NCBI GenBank assembly: GCA_029210725.1
Contig: JARGFM010000002.1
Location: 1 to 64,000, forward strand
Source: Bacteroidales bacterium
GTDB lineage: Bacteria; Bacteroidota; Bacteroidia; Bacteroidales; GCA-2748055
DNA: 64,000 nucleotides
Reading direction: 5' to 3'
Within the stretch, counting starts at the first letter, position 1. Each line of letters begins with the position of its first letter. The notes beneath the pieces are model-generated. The model had not been told where the DNA came from. It did not search any database and was given only the letters and a program-made list of their open reading frames with translations. This document shows positions 18,058-27,109 of this stretch, piece by piece. Both the position numbers and the translations under genes were made by a program.

Positions 18058-19566
18058 TTAATGGGAATGTCCGTCACCAACCACTCCGCTAACCAAAGAT
18101 GCTGCTTTAACCAGCATCACGCCCCTGGTGACTACCCGCTCTCCTGCCTGCAGTCCCCCGGTAATTTCCACTTCGAGGCCATTATTTCCGCCGGTGCTTA
18201 CAAATCTTTTCGTATAGCTTTCCCCGCTCAGCTGAACATACAGATAGTGTCCTCCCTGTTCTTCAGCCAGGGCAGTAAGCGGCACAGAGAGAATGTTACT
18301 TTTTTCTTTGGCCTGAAGGAATACTTCGGCAAAGGCCCCCTCCAGCAGGTGGCCATCGTTCTGCAATCTGAAGATTACCGGAAGATAGTGATCGTTCTCA
18401 GCCACTGAAACACCTGCTGCAAGCAGGGTCCCGCTCATCTCCTCCACGGTAAAAACCTGCTTGCTGTAGGCGGGTCTGAAATGGGCGCTTCGAATATCAT
18501 TCAGCTGGTCATAGTATTGTTGTGGAAGATCGGCCCTCAGCATCAGGGTACGGTTTGTGGAGAGAGTGGCAAGCAATTCGCCGGCTTCTGTATATTCCCC
18601 GTCCGAAACAAGCAGCTCATGTATGGTCCCCGATACGGGCGCCGTAACTTTTACCCCGCCCTCTGAGAAATTATGGGCCAGATGGTAGTAACGCAGACTA
18701 TCTTCCACAAAGGAGGCCCTGGACTCCAGGAATTGCCGCTCGGAAATGGTTTCCTTTTTAAACAGTGCCAGGTGTCGCTGGTATTCACTGCGGCTTTTCT
18801 CCAGCCTGTTCCGTGCTTCCTCATACCGGAGTTTCACATTATCTTCCAAAAGGTTTTCCGAGGAGAGAGTAAAGAGCATTTGTCCCTTCTTTACTTTGGA
18901 TCCCTGTACCAGGAAGGGATTGGTAAACCGGACAATTCCCGGGCTGCTGGCCGTTATATTTTTATTCTCTCCCGGCATGGCCATGAGCTCCCCGCTGGTG
19001 GGGATCACTGCATGGAAGGGAGCCGGATCTATCTTCGAAACCATAAACTCAGATTGCCAGGCCTGCTCTTTCAGAAATTCAATCTCCCCGATGACCCCGG
19101 CTTCATGAGCATGTCCGACATCCTCTGATTCACCGGCATGTATATCACCGTGATCTTCGTAGACATGCAGGTACTGCTCCGCAGATTGGCTTACAGATCC
19201 GTTGTTAAATACGAATTCTGCATGAAAAGCGCCGGCTTTCCGGGGGGTATATGGAACATGGAAGATCCCGGGTGATCCTGCTTCGCCTGAAGTGACCGTT
19301 ACTCCGTCTATGAGGATGCTTACCCGGCCGGTTGAACAGGCTTTATAATCGGTCAGATCGGTGAGGTGCACCAGGAATTCTGCCTCCTTACCTGCTTCCA
19401 GGGGCGGATGTTCAATAAAGAACTCAAATTGCCCGCTGAAGAGCGTATATTGATTGCCCTCTTCGTTATGCTGGTGGGAGCTGGCCGGCTCACCCGGATT
19501 TGTATGGGGACCGGTATGGCAGGCAGTGAATACCACCAGGAGTGAAATAATGAAAACTTTGCTCAT
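18058..19566 (-). CDS. CusB-like periplasmic adaptor lipoprotein with His-rich N-terminal domain
   Basis: 502 residues. Lipobox VVFTAC, then about 130 residues of an Ig-like N-terminal domain (FFIEHPPLEAGKEAEFLVHLTDL) as found ahead of many heavy-metal adaptors. A His-rich linker (EDHGDIHAGESEDVGHAHEAG) comes next, then the adaptor core: lipoyl half SSPGIVRFTNPFLVQGSKVKKGQML, helical hairpin RNRLEKSRSEYQRHLALFKKE, second half TAPVSGTIHELLVSDGEY, and a C-terminal barrel. The C-terminus is GDGHSH. The histidine clusters suggest metal capture in the periplasm. It precedes the RND gene by 11 bp. An inverted repeat at 19593-19615 lies just upstream and may control this gene. Confidence 0.88.
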   Translation of the reverse strand: MSKVFIISLLVVFTACHTGPHTNPGEPASSHQHNEEGNQYTLFSGQFEFFIEHPPLEAGKEAEFLVHLTDLTDYKACSTGRVSILIDGVTVTSGEAGSPGIFHVPYTPRKAGAFHAEFVFNNGSVSQSAEQYLHVYEDHGDIHAGESEDVGHAHEAGVIGEIEFLKEQAWQSEFMVSKIDPAPFHAVIPTSGELMAMPGENKNITASSPGIVRFTNPFLVQGSKVKKGQMLFTLSSENLLEDNVKLRYEEARNRLEKSRSEYQRHLALFKKETISERQFLESRASFVEDSLRYYHLAHNFSEGGVKVTAPVSGTIHELLVSDGEYTEAGELLATLSTNRTLMLRADLPQQYYDQLNDIRSAHFRPAYSKQVFTVEEMSGTLLAAGVSVAENDHYLPVIFRLQNDGHLLEGAFAEVFLQAKEKSNILSVPLTALAEEQGGHYLYVQLSGESYTKRFVSTGGNNGLEVEITGGLQAGERVVTRGVMLVKAASLVSGVVGDGHSH

Positions 19567-19592
19567 GCTTTGAATATTTAGAATGTCATACT

Positions 19593-19615
19593 ACAGTGTA
19601 TCTTGGATACACTGT
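19593..19615. promoter_or_regulatory. Perfect 10-bp inverted repeat, candidate metal-responsive operator
   Basis: ACAGTGTATC (19593-19602) is exactly mirrored by GATACACTGT (19606-19615) around TTG. It lies 27 bp upstream of the adaptor start and downstream of the His-rich protein gene. No T-run follows on either strand, so a terminator is unlikely. Position and symmetry suit a dimeric repressor site for the adaptor-RND-TolC genes. Confidence 0.55.
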
Positions 19616-19643
19616 GGCTTATAACTGGAAGATCTGGCTTGAG

Positions 19644-20063
19644 TTATGCCATGGAGGGGGGTGCCCGGAGGGCCCGGGTCCCCATTTCTGCAGGCGAACT
19701 GCCGGGGGCTTTAAGCGGGGTATATGATCTAGAAAGCCGGACCTGGGGGATTTCAGGAACATAGGCTTTACGGAGAATTATCAGAGCCAGCAGCGGAACG
19801 GTCCTTGTCTGGTTCAGAGAAGGGCTGTAATTTTTAAATACCACATCGTTAAAGGCATGGCAGTGGTCGGGCTGCTTCTCAGTATCCTTGCTCTGGTCTC
19901 CGTCATGATTGTGACCGTGATGATTTCCGTGTTCGATGGGACAAGCAGTGGCCATCGGGCCGGAAAGCACCCCGGAATGGTGATTATGTGGCACCAGGTT
20001 GTGTCCCAGTAAGGCTGAGAAACAAAACAGTAGTAGACCAGCTATGTGTCTGTTGGCGTTCAT
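19644..20063 (-). CDS. Small His-rich exported protein, probable metal-binding
   Basis: 139 residues. The N-terminal hydrophobic segment (HIAGLLLFCFSALLGHNLV) looks like a signal peptide or anchor. The middle is very rich in His, Asp and Cys (PHNHHSG, HGNHHGHNHDGD, PDHCHAF), typical of Zn/Cu/Co-binding periplasmic proteins. The C-terminal third contains a weak hydrophobic stretch and basic residues. Small His-rich proteins like this are often first in Bacteroidota cus/czc operons. It lies 77 bp upstream of the adaptor gene on the same strand. The role in metal buffering or sensing is inferred from composition and context; no conserved family was recognised. Confidence 0.7.
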   Translation of the reverse strand: MNANRHIAGLLLFCFSALLGHNLVPHNHHSGVLSGPMATACPIEHGNHHGHNHDGDQSKDTEKQPDHCHAFNDVVFKNYSPSLNQTRTVPLLALIILRKAYVPEIPQVRLSRSYTPLKAPGSSPAEMGTRALRAPPSMA

Positions 20064-20106
20064 AAATACTAAGTCCGGACAGCAAAAATAGTGATTTCTT
20101 TAGATA

Positions 20107-21027
20107 TCAGGTAATTTCCAGAATAAGGGATTTCATTTTAGCCAGACCTCTTTTAGCCACAAGCAGTGGATCTTCCTTCCAGTAAGTCCGGTTGAAAAGC
20201 TCCAGGGACAGCACTTTCTCTCCCCCCATTTTTTTCAGGTCGGTCAGAATCTGTTTCATGGGAGCCGCTCCGTCACCCGGGAAAACACGGTCCGCATCAT
20301 CCTGCTGCTCTCTGGGTTTGTTTTCAGGATAGTCGTTCATATGAAAGAGATCAATCATATTTCCGTCAAGCATTTTTAAGGCATTGAACCCGCTCCCCCC
20401 CCGGAACATGTGATATACATCGGGAAGTATTTTTACCTCCGGATCATCTGCTGCTGCTGCGATCATCAGGACCTGGCCCAGGTGCCACAACACAGGCGAG
20501 GATCCCCAGAATTCCAGCTGGGGCATCACGCCGGTTTGCCTTCCCAGGTCGAGCAGGCGTTTGTATTTTTCTCCTGCTTCAAACAGATCCGGAGGCTGGT
20601 CACCAGGAAGCCCTGAAGGTGCAGCTGCGATGCGTCGGCATCCGATCCCGGCCAGCATTTTCATTTCTTTTTCCATCTGGATAAACCCGGCTTCACCTTC
20701 CGCCATCCAGGGGGCAAATCCAATGGCATTTTCTACCTGAATTCCATGGTCCTCGATATACATTTTTAACGAGGAAAGAGAATGCCCCGCTTTCAAAGCG
20801 ATCTCCACATCTCTTACCCAGACCTCAATACCGTCATATCCTGCTTTTGAAGCGACCTTAATGTAAGCGAGAAGCCCGGGATTGTGACCACTTATAGTGC
20901 TGGTGTTCAAACAGTAACGGAATATGGAGGGAGTTCCGGATAAGCCAGCCCTAAGCCGAGCCGGAAAGGCCATCAACAGGGGACCCATGGCCAGGGTAGT
21001 GAGCGCCTCTCTTCTTGATATTCTCAT
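20107..21027 (-). CDS. Sugar phosphate isomerase/epimerase-like TIM barrel protein, Tat signal
   Basis: 306 residues from ATG 21027. This start is preferred over an upstream in-frame ATG at 21099 because it leaves the divergent gene free and begins with a twin-arginine signal (MRISRREALTT followed by a hydrophobic stretch). The body is an AP-endonuclease-2/xylose-isomerase-like barrel: ASKAGYDGIEVWVRDVE, PQLEFWGSSPVL with a metal-ligand Glu, PDVYHMFRGG with Asp and His, FHMNDYPENKPREQ and LSLELFNRTYW. These residues fit a divalent-metal site for keto-aldose isomerisation or epimerisation. Exported Tat members are common in Bacteroidota; the substrate is unknown. Confidence 0.8.
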   Translation of the reverse strand: MRISRREALTTLAMGPLLMAFPARLRAGLSGTPSIFRYCLNTSTISGHNPGLLAYIKVASKAGYDGIEVWVRDVEIALKAGHSLSSLKMYIEDHGIQVENAIGFAPWMAEGEAGFIQMEKEMKMLAGIGCRRIAAAPSGLPGDQPPDLFEAGEKYKRLLDLGRQTGVMPQLEFWGSSPVLWHLGQVLMIAAAADDPEVKILPDVYHMFRGGSGFNALKMLDGNMIDLFHMNDYPENKPREQQDDADRVFPGDGAAPMKQILTDLKKMGGEKVLSLELFNRTYWKEDPLLVAKRGLAKMKSLILEIT

Positions 21028-21068
21028 TTTTAATTGTTCAATTTGTATGAAACCTTTAAGATACGAAT

Positions 21069-22145
21069 ATGCCGCGAAAACCAGTTGATCAGGGAACAAG
21101 TAACAAGCATGTGAATATTGCCATCGACCTTATTCTGAAGGTGGGGACCCTCTTCCTGGTGATCTTCTTGTGCTTTAAAATTCTGAAGCCTTTCCTGGGG
21201 ATGCTGCTCTGGGGCCTGGTCATTGCCATCATTCTCTTTCCGGTATTTGAGCGTGTAAGGGGCTGGCTGGGAAAGAGAAACAAACTGAGTTCCATTATTC
21301 TGACCCTGGCAGCACTTTCCATTCTGGTATTGCCCAGCATCTGGCTGGTGAACCAGCTGGTGGAGGGGGTAAAGTTCCTTGCCGGAAATATACAGGCAGG
21401 GGATCTGAATATTCCCAAGCCCAGTGATTCGGTGGCCGACTGGCCTCTTATTGGAGAGTGGCTTTACTCTCGCTGGATGCAGCTATCTGAAAATATGGGA
21501 GTTTCCTTAAAGGGATTTATGCCCGAGATTATTTCCTGGGTGGAAAAAACCCTGGGTACGCTGGCCAATACGGGACTTGGGATCCTTCAGTTTGCAGCTT
21601 CCATCATTATCGCCGGGATTTTTTTAATATTCTTTAAAAAGGGTTCGGAATCGGGGCGAAAGATTTTTCAGAAAGTTGTGGGCGAACGGGGGGAGGAGTT
21701 CATGGAAATATCGCTGCATACTATCCGAAATGTGGCAACGGGGGTTCTGGGCGTGGCAGTCATTCAGACTACTCTGATGGGCCTTGGACTGATCCTTGCA
21801 GATATTCCCCTGGCAGCTGTCTGGATCGTTCTGATTCTTGTAATGACCATCGCACAGATACCGGTACTACTTTTTAACATCCCATTAATTATCTATCTTT
21901 TTGCTTTTGTGGATCCCCTTCCTGCAGTACTTTGGATGCTTTATTTCCTGGTGATGGGAATGATTGATAATCTCCTGAAGCCCCTGTTTATGGGAAAGGG
22001 ATCGGATGTGCCCATGCTGGTGATCTTTCTGGGAGCACTTGGAGGTTTTATGGCTTTTGGATTTATCGGTCTTTTCCTGGGCTCCATTGTTCTTTCACTG
22101 GCCTATAAATTATACACCACCTGGGTGGCTTCAGCGACCGGATAA
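21069..22145 (+). CDS. AI-2E family transporter (PF01594-type membrane protein)
   Basis: 358 residues with about eight TM helices in the family pattern: two N-terminal pairs (LFLVIFLCFKILKPFLGMLLWGLVIAIILFPVFERV), a soluble insert (about 90-160), then a C-terminal bundle. The C-terminal part includes GVLGVAVIQTTLMGLGLILADIP and DNLLKPLFMGKGSDVPMLVIFLGALGGFMAFGFIGLFLG, the most conserved stretch. Members have been linked to autoinducer-2 export or Na+/H+ antiport, so the substrate here is open. The gene diverges from the isomerase-like gene with a 41-bp gap. The truncated DUF134 reading frame begins directly after its stop. Confidence 0.85.
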   Translation: MPRKPVDQGTSNKHVNIAIDLILKVGTLFLVIFLCFKILKPFLGMLLWGLVIAIILFPVFERVRGWLGKRNKLSSIILTLAALSILVLPSIWLVNQLVEGVKFLAGNIQAGDLNIPKPSDSVADWPLIGEWLYSRWMQLSENMGVSLKGFMPEIISWVEKTLGTLANTGLGILQFAASIIIAGIFLIFFKKGSESGRKIFQKVVGERGEEFMEISLHTIRNVATGVLGVAVIQTTLMGLGLILADIPLAAVWIVLILVMTIAQIPVLLFNIPLIIYLFAFVDPLPAVLWMLYFLVMGMIDNLLKPLFMGKGSDVPMLVIFLGALGGFMAFGFIGLFLGSIVLSLAYKLYTTWVASATG

Positions 22146-22229
22146 AACTGAGTTTTATTATACGAAGAGTATGAGGCACTTCGTCTGGCAGTTTATTCGG
22201 GATTAAAACAGGAGGAGGCTGCTGAATTT

Positions 22230-22622
22230 ATGAATATATCACGACCCACCTTCACCAGGATATACAGCTCCTGCCTGAAAAAACTGGCCATGGCTTTTAC
22301 CGAAGGACGCTCTATTGTCATCGAGGGAGGCGATGTGGAGTTTGACAGGCAGTGGTACAGGTGTAATCAATGCACCACGGTTTTTCATCATCCGGATGCG
22401 GAGCACAAAGAGTGCATCAGTTGTCACTCCGGGGATATTGAACATATCAATCAGAGCATCCGTGACTGGAAAGAGGATCGAGGGGTCCTCAAGACAAAGG
22501 ATGTGGTGGAATACTGTACCTGTCCCTCCTGTGAATACGAGACCTTACACCAGCCGGGAGTCCCCTGCTTTTCGTTTACCTGTCCCGACTGTAAAACCCC
22601 TTTAATCAGGAAGCGTGAATAA
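22230..22622 (+). CDS. DUF134/zinc-ribbon protein, N-terminally truncated
   Basis: From ATG 22230 this is 130 residues: the second half of a helix-turn-helix (MNISRPTFTRIYSSCLKKLA) and then EGGDVEFDRQWYRC. Two Zn-ribbon-like Cys clusters follow (CNQC...CISC and CTCPSCEYETLH...CPDC). In the same frame, codons from 22152 onward read VLLYEEYEALRLAVYSGL then KQEEAAEF, which is the first part of the DUF134 HTH, but no start codon exists and a TGA lies at 22149. Full members begin about 35-45 residues earlier with a basic N-terminus that is missing here, just after the AI-2E stop at 22145. An AGGAGG by coincidence lies upstream of ATG 22230. The product probably cannot bind DNA normally. Confidence 0.75.
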   Translation: MNISRPTFTRIYSSCLKKLAMAFTEGRSIVIEGGDVEFDRQWYRCNQCTTVFHHPDAEHKECISCHSGDIEHINQSIRDWKEDRGVLKTKDVVEYCTCPSCEYETLHQPGVPCFSFTCPDCKTPLIRKRE

Positions 22623-22693
22623 GTGCCGGGGCCTGATTGCAGTAGCGATTACAATTAACATATTATATAACAGCATTTTAATAGATATTTATC

Positions 22694-24058
22694 ATGAAGA
22701 GTACTGACGTATTGGTGATTGGAGGAAGTGCAGCCGGACTGGCTTCGGCGCTGGCATCAAAAGCACATTATCCGGAAAAGAGTGTAACTCTTGTAAGAAA
22801 GGAGGCTAAAGCCGCTATTCCCTGTGGGATCCCGTATATTTTCGGATCACTTGAAAGTCCGGAACAGGATATTTTACCGGACACCGGCCTGATCAATTCA
22901 GGTGTTGAAATTGTAATAGATGAAGTGACTTCATTGGAAGGTCGATCAAAAACTGCAACTCTGAAGGGGGAAGGAAAGATTTCCTATGACAAGTTGATTA
23001 TTGCCACTGGATCCACGCCTGTGTTTCCCGCTTGGCTGAAAGGGGCCCGGCTGAAGAATGTTTATAGGGTTCCCAAAAACCTGGTATACCTTGAAGAGAT
23101 GAAAAAGGACCTGAGCGATAAGAAAAACATTGTGGTGGTCGGAGCTGGTTTTATCGGTATTGAGATGTCGGACGAACTGCGAAAGACCGGGAAGAATGTC
23201 ACTCTGGTGGAGCTGCAACCCCATGTTCTTCCCCTGGCTTTTGATCCCGATCTGGCCGGTGAGGCAGAAAAGCTCCTGAAGGAAAGGGGCGTCAGGGTAT
23301 TGACCGGTCATGGGGTTAAGGAGATTGTGGGTGAGGAAGTTGTGAAAGCAGTTATCATTGCCCATGGTGATAAGTCTGAAACCCTGGAGGCCGATGCTGT
23401 GATACTTTCGGTGGGATATGAGCCCAGGGTTGATCTTGCCAGGGACCTGGAAGATGTTGCCTTTAACAGAGATGGCTTTATCAAGGTGGATGAGTACATG
23501 CGCACCGATCACCCCGATGTATTTGCGGTGGGAGACTGTGCGGAAAAACGTGATTTTTTTACCAGGAAGCGCTCCAGGGCTATGCTTGCTTCCATTGCAT
23601 GTGCAGAAGCAAGGGTTGCCGGAATGAATCTTTACAAACTCTCCACCCTGAAAACCATTGGTGGTACCATTGCCATCTTCTCCACTGCCCTGAACGGCAC
23701 AGGTTTTGGCGCAGCCGGCTTAACGGAGACAGTTGCACGTGAGGAAGGATTTGATATTATCGTCGGGAAATTTGAAGGAGTGGACAGGCACCCCGGCCTG
23801 CTTAACCATCCTCATAAGCAGATTGTAAAGCTGATAGCAGGACGCGAAAACGGAGTGATCCTGGGTGGTGAAGTCGTAGGTGGATCCAGTACAGGAGAGC
23901 TGATCAATATCATCGGTCTGATCATTCAGAACAAGATGAATGTGAACATGCTTTTGACTTTGCAGATTGGGACCCATCCACTTTTAACAGCCTCTCCCGC
24001 TGCTTATCCATTGATAAAGGCAGCCGAGCTTATCGCAAAGGAGTTCTGGCACAATTAA
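22694..24058 (+). CDS. FAD/NAD(P)-dependent oxidoreductase, CoA-disulfide reductase-like
   Basis: 454 residues. N-terminal FAD-binding VLVIGGSAAGLASALASK, then AIPCGIPYIF with a Cys at residue 44. This is the position of the single redox Cys of CoA-disulfide reductases and NADH peroxidases/oxidases. NAD(P)-binding NIVVVGAGFIGIEMSDEL is mid-protein, FAD-binding VFAVGDCAE lies near 280, and a C-terminal dimerisation domain (LNHPHKQIVKLIAGRENGVILGG) follows. It may reduce CoA disulfide, polysulfide or peroxide; the sequence does not decide. The metallo-beta-lactamase-fold gene follows by 8 bp, suggesting a small redox or sulfur-related operon. Confidence 0.85.
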   Translation: MKSTDVLVIGGSAAGLASALASKAHYPEKSVTLVRKEAKAAIPCGIPYIFGSLESPEQDILPDTGLINSGVEIVIDEVTSLEGRSKTATLKGEGKISYDKLIIATGSTPVFPAWLKGARLKNVYRVPKNLVYLEEMKKDLSDKKNIVVVGAGFIGIEMSDELRKTGKNVTLVELQPHVLPLAFDPDLAGEAEKLLKERGVRVLTGHGVKEIVGEEVVKAVIIAHGDKSETLEADAVILSVGYEPRVDLARDLEDVAFNRDGFIKVDEYMRTDHPDVFAVGDCAEKRDFFTRKRSRAMLASIACAEARVAGMNLYKLSTLKTIGGTIAIFSTALNGTGFGAAGLTETVAREEGFDIIVGKFEGVDRHPGLLNHPHKQIVKLIAGRENGVILGGEVVGGSSTGELINIIGLIIQNKMNVNMLLTLQIGTHPLLTASPAAYPLIKAAELIAKEFWHN

Positions 24059-24066
24059 TTGGTCTT

Positions 24067-24846
24067 ATGAATCTGACGGTGTTATCGGAAAAAAGAGCTA
24101 TGGACGGATTTGATTCCGAACATGGACTCTCTTTTCTTATTGAAGTGGACCAGAAAATGATCCTGTTCGATACAGGAGCCTCCGATTTATTCGTTCATAG
24201 TGCGGCAAAGCTGGGGATCGACCTGGAGAGGGTAGATCGCATTGTGTTGAGTCACGGGCACTGGGATCATGGCAACGGTCTGGAATATCTGAAAGGCAAA
24301 GCCCTGATTTGTCACCCCGGCTGTTTCGATAAGCGCTACCGGAAATCGGGTGATGATTATCTGGGGATTTCTCTCTCCAGGGAAGAGGTTGCAGAAAAAT
24401 TTGACCTGGAAACCTTTCGAAGGCCCATGATGCTATCTGAGCACCTCTGGTTTCTTGGCGAAATCCCGCGGAAGAATGATTTTGAGGCGAAATACACAAA
24501 ATATAAGCTGAAGGACGGCTCCGATGATTATATCATGGATGATTCCGGCCTGGCCGTAATAAGCAGACAGGGTCTGGTAATCATTTCCGGCTGTGCCCAT
24601 TCAGGTATATGTAATATGATTGAACACTCCAGACGGGTTACGGGCATTTTTAAAGTGGCAGCAGTTATTGGGGGTTTCCATTTAAGGGTAGTAAATACTC
24701 AGACCCGTAAAACCATAGAATGCCTTAAAAAACTGGAAGTAGACCGGGTACTGCCTTCTCATTGTACCCTCGATCCCGCACTGGGCCTGTTCCGAAGGGT
24801 CTTTGGAAGCCAGGAGGTCCTGACCGGGACTTGCCTGACGTTCTGA
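24067..24846 (+). CDS. MBL-fold metallo-hydrolase
   Basis: 259 residues with the metallo-beta-lactamase fold: an N-terminal strand pair, KMILFDTGASDLF, the dinuclear-metal motif SHGHWDHGNG (H-x-H-x-D-H), the second His region ISGCAHSGICNMI, and GGFHLR and LPSHCT at the C-terminus. The layout resembles the family annotated as 7,8-dihydropterin-6-methyl-4-(beta-D-ribofuranosyl)-aminobenzene-5'-phosphate synthase-like. That function is not established in bacteria. It is cytoplasmic with no signal peptide and sits 8 bp after the flavoprotein gene. Confidence 0.85.
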   Translation: MNLTVLSEKRAMDGFDSEHGLSFLIEVDQKMILFDTGASDLFVHSAAKLGIDLERVDRIVLSHGHWDHGNGLEYLKGKALICHPGCFDKRYRKSGDDYLGISLSREEVAEKFDLETFRRPMMLSEHLWFLGEIPRKNDFEAKYTKYKLKDGSDDYIMDDSGLAVISRQGLVIISGCAHSGICNMIEHSRRVTGIFKVAAVIGGFHLRVVNTQTRKTIECLKKLEVDRVLPSHCTLDPALGLFRRVFGSQEVLTGTCLTF

Positions 24847-24866
24847 TTAATCAGATATTTGCTTTC

Positions 24867-26075
24867 ATGAAGGGAAACGCATTATCTCTGGTTTCGAATA
24901 CGGATCGTATCGTTTCCATAGATATGCTTCGTGGTATTGCTGTGCTGGGAATTCTGATCATGAATATCCAGCATTTTTCCATGCCCGCCGCTGCTTATAT
25001 CAATCCCACTGCCTTTGGCGATCTGAGGGGAATGAACCTGTGGATCTGGATCCTCAGTCATATGCTTGCCAGTGGAAAATTCCTGAGCATCTTCTCTATG
25101 CTTTTCGGTGCCGGTATATTACTTTTTACCGGGCGGGCCGAACTAAAAGGGTTTAGCAGTGCAGAGCTCCATTACAGGCGAATGGGATGGCTATTGCTTT
25201 TTGGTATGATGCACAGCTACCTGCTATGGTCGGGAGATATCCTGGTGTCATACAGCCTCTGCGGCATGCTCGTATTTCTGTTTCGTAATAAAGCTGCATC
25301 CACACTTCTTTACTTGGCCTTCGCTTTTTTTCTTGTTCCCATGCTGCTTGATCTTTTTTTTGTGTGGTCGCTGCCTTACTGGCCCCCGGAGGTTCTCCGG
25401 TCCACCATGGATAAATGGAGTCCTGGCACAGAGGTACTTAATCACCATCTGGAGGTTTACCGGAGCGCCTGGCTGAAGCAGATGGAGCTGCGGGTTCCAG
25501 GAAGCATTTTTATGCAGACAGGCTATTTTCTTATGAGGCCTTTCTGGAGGATCACGGGCCTGATGCTATTGGGTATGTCACTTTTTAAATGGGAGGTGCT
25601 CACCCGCGGGCGCTCTTCCGGTTTCTACAAGAAAATGATTATATACGGATTGTTGACGGGTTATTTGCTGACGGGATTGGGAGTTTACCTGAATTTCAGG
25701 AAACACTGGGCCATGGAGTTCTCCATGTTCCCGGGGGCTCAGTTTAATTATATGGGGAGTGTGGCTGTAGCCCTGGGCTATGTGGGAGTGGTGATGCTAT
25801 TCAGCAAATCCGGGGGCTTCAGAAAGATTAAAGAAGCGATATCAGCGGTGGGCCGTATGGCATTTTCCAACTATATACTGATGACCCTTATCTGCACACT
25901 CCTTTTCTATGGGTATGGACTGGGCTTGTATGGAAGTGTGGAACGAAAATACCAGATTCTTATCGTTCTGGCCATCTGGAGCCTGGTGCTTATCATTTCC
26001 CCGCTCTGGTTGAAGTACTTCCGATTTGGTCCTCTGGAGCTAATTTGGAGAAGACTTACTTACCGCAGCCGCTAA
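24867..26075 (+). CDS. DUF418 family integral membrane protein
   Basis: 402 residues from ATG 24867; an in-frame upstream ATG at 24762 lies inside the preceding gene. N-terminal RIVSIDMLRGIAVLGILIMNI is the hallmark of DUF418/acyltransferase-3-like membrane proteins, and the C-terminal half contains AVGRMAFSNYILMTLICTLLFYGYGLGLYG, the DUF418 core. Roughly eight to ten TM helices are visible. Members are inner-membrane proteins of undetermined function, possibly acyl or lipid-linked transfer. It starts 20 bp after the MBL-fold gene on the same strand. Confidence 0.85.
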   Translation: MKGNALSLVSNTDRIVSIDMLRGIAVLGILIMNIQHFSMPAAAYINPTAFGDLRGMNLWIWILSHMLASGKFLSIFSMLFGAGILLFTGRAELKGFSSAELHYRRMGWLLLFGMMHSYLLWSGDILVSYSLCGMLVFLFRNKAASTLLYLAFAFFLVPMLLDLFFVWSLPYWPPEVLRSTMDKWSPGTEVLNHHLEVYRSAWLKQMELRVPGSIFMQTGYFLMRPFWRITGLMLLGMSLFKWEVLTRGRSSGFYKKMIIYGLLTGYLLTGLGVYLNFRKHWAMEFSMFPGAQFNYMGSVAVALGYVGVVMLFSKSGGFRKIKEAISAVGRMAFSNYILMTLICTLLFYGYGLGLYGSVERKYQILIVLAIWSLVLIISPLWLKYFRFGPLELIWRRLTYRSR

Positions 26076-26152
26076 AATAATTTGTATCTTAGCTACCGTA
26101 ATTTCCCTGTTATCTCCTGTGAGAAATGGTAAAACCTCTTAAACAGTATACG

Positions 26153-27070
26153 ATGAAAAAATCCTGCTTACTCCTGGTTATATGGCTTCTAATATTGACT
26201 GGATGTAATTCAAAAACCGACAGGACCGCGGCCATCGGGGAGGAAGGGTTCAGCTTTGCCTTTCTGACCGATATTCACCTTCAGCCGGAGCGGGGTGCTG
26301 AGACTGGTTTTCAATGGGCTATCAAAGAGGTGAATAAAAGAAAACCGGATTTTGTGCTGACCGGGGGTGATATGGTGATGGATGCTCTGAATCAGACCTA
26401 TACCAGGGCAGATTCTCTGTATAAGCTTTATCAGGACTTATCCGGAAAATTTGATATGCCGGTTTACAATACCATTGGTAATCACGAAGTCTACGGCTGG
26501 CAGAGAGAGGAGGAGAATTTGGAGCAAAATCCTGAATATGGCAAACAGATGTATGAAAAGCGTTTGGGTCCCCGATACTATTCTTTCGGACACAAAGGGT
26601 GGCATTTCATCATTCTGGATGGTATCCACCAGGCAGAACAGGGGGGATATAAGGGAAAAATTGAGGAGGAACAAATGTTGTGGATAGCCAATGAGTTAAA
26701 GCAGATTGATCAGAGAACTCCCATTGTCATCAGCGTGCACATTCCCTTTATTACCTCTGCATCGCAGTTAATGAGGGGCTCCATGGCCGCCAACAGTGAA
26801 GGGCTCGTGATAAGCAATTCCAGGGAAGTGCTGAACCTTTTTTTGGAACATAATCTGAAACTGGTCCTTCAGGGGCATCTCCATTTTCTGGAGGATATCT
26901 ATGTCCAGAACCAGGTCCATTTTATCACCGGGGGTGCGGTCAGCGGCAAATGGTGGAACAATGAACCGGAGACGAAGCCCGAGGAGGGTTTTATCATGGT
27001 TAAAGTGTTGGGGGATGATCTGACCTGGGAGTACGTGGATTTTGGATGGACCCCACCGGATGATAATTAA
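26153..27070 (+). CDS. Calcineurin-like metallophosphoesterase lipoprotein
   Basis: 305 residues from ATG 26153 (a non-signal extension to 26126 is less likely). The lipobox is LILTGC. The metallophosphoesterase blocks are in order: FLTDIHL (D-x-H), LTGGDMVMDAL (GGD), TIGNHEVYG (GNHE), VISVHIPF (H) and VLQGHLHFLEDIY (GHxH). These bind two metals and hydrolyse phosphomonoesters or diesters; being a lipoprotein it acts in the periplasm or at the surface. A TATCTTAG resembling a -7 element lies at 26085-26092. The B12 riboswitch follows its stop by about 40 bp. Confidence 0.85.
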   Translation: MKKSCLLLVIWLLILTGCNSKTDRTAAIGEEGFSFAFLTDIHLQPERGAETGFQWAIKEVNKRKPDFVLTGGDMVMDALNQTYTRADSLYKLYQDLSGKFDMPVYNTIGNHEVYGWQREEENLEQNPEYGKQMYEKRLGPRYYSFGHKGWHFIILDGIHQAEQGGYKGKIEEEQMLWIANELKQIDQRTPIVISVHIPFITSASQLMRGSMAANSEGLVISNSREVLNLFLEHNLKLVLQGHLHFLEDIYVQNQVHFITGGAVSGKWWNNEPETKPEEGFIMVKVLGDDLTWEYVDFGWTPPDDN

Positions 27071-27109
27071 TTCTTTTCCCGGATAGTTTTATTTCGTATT
27101 TTTATCCCA

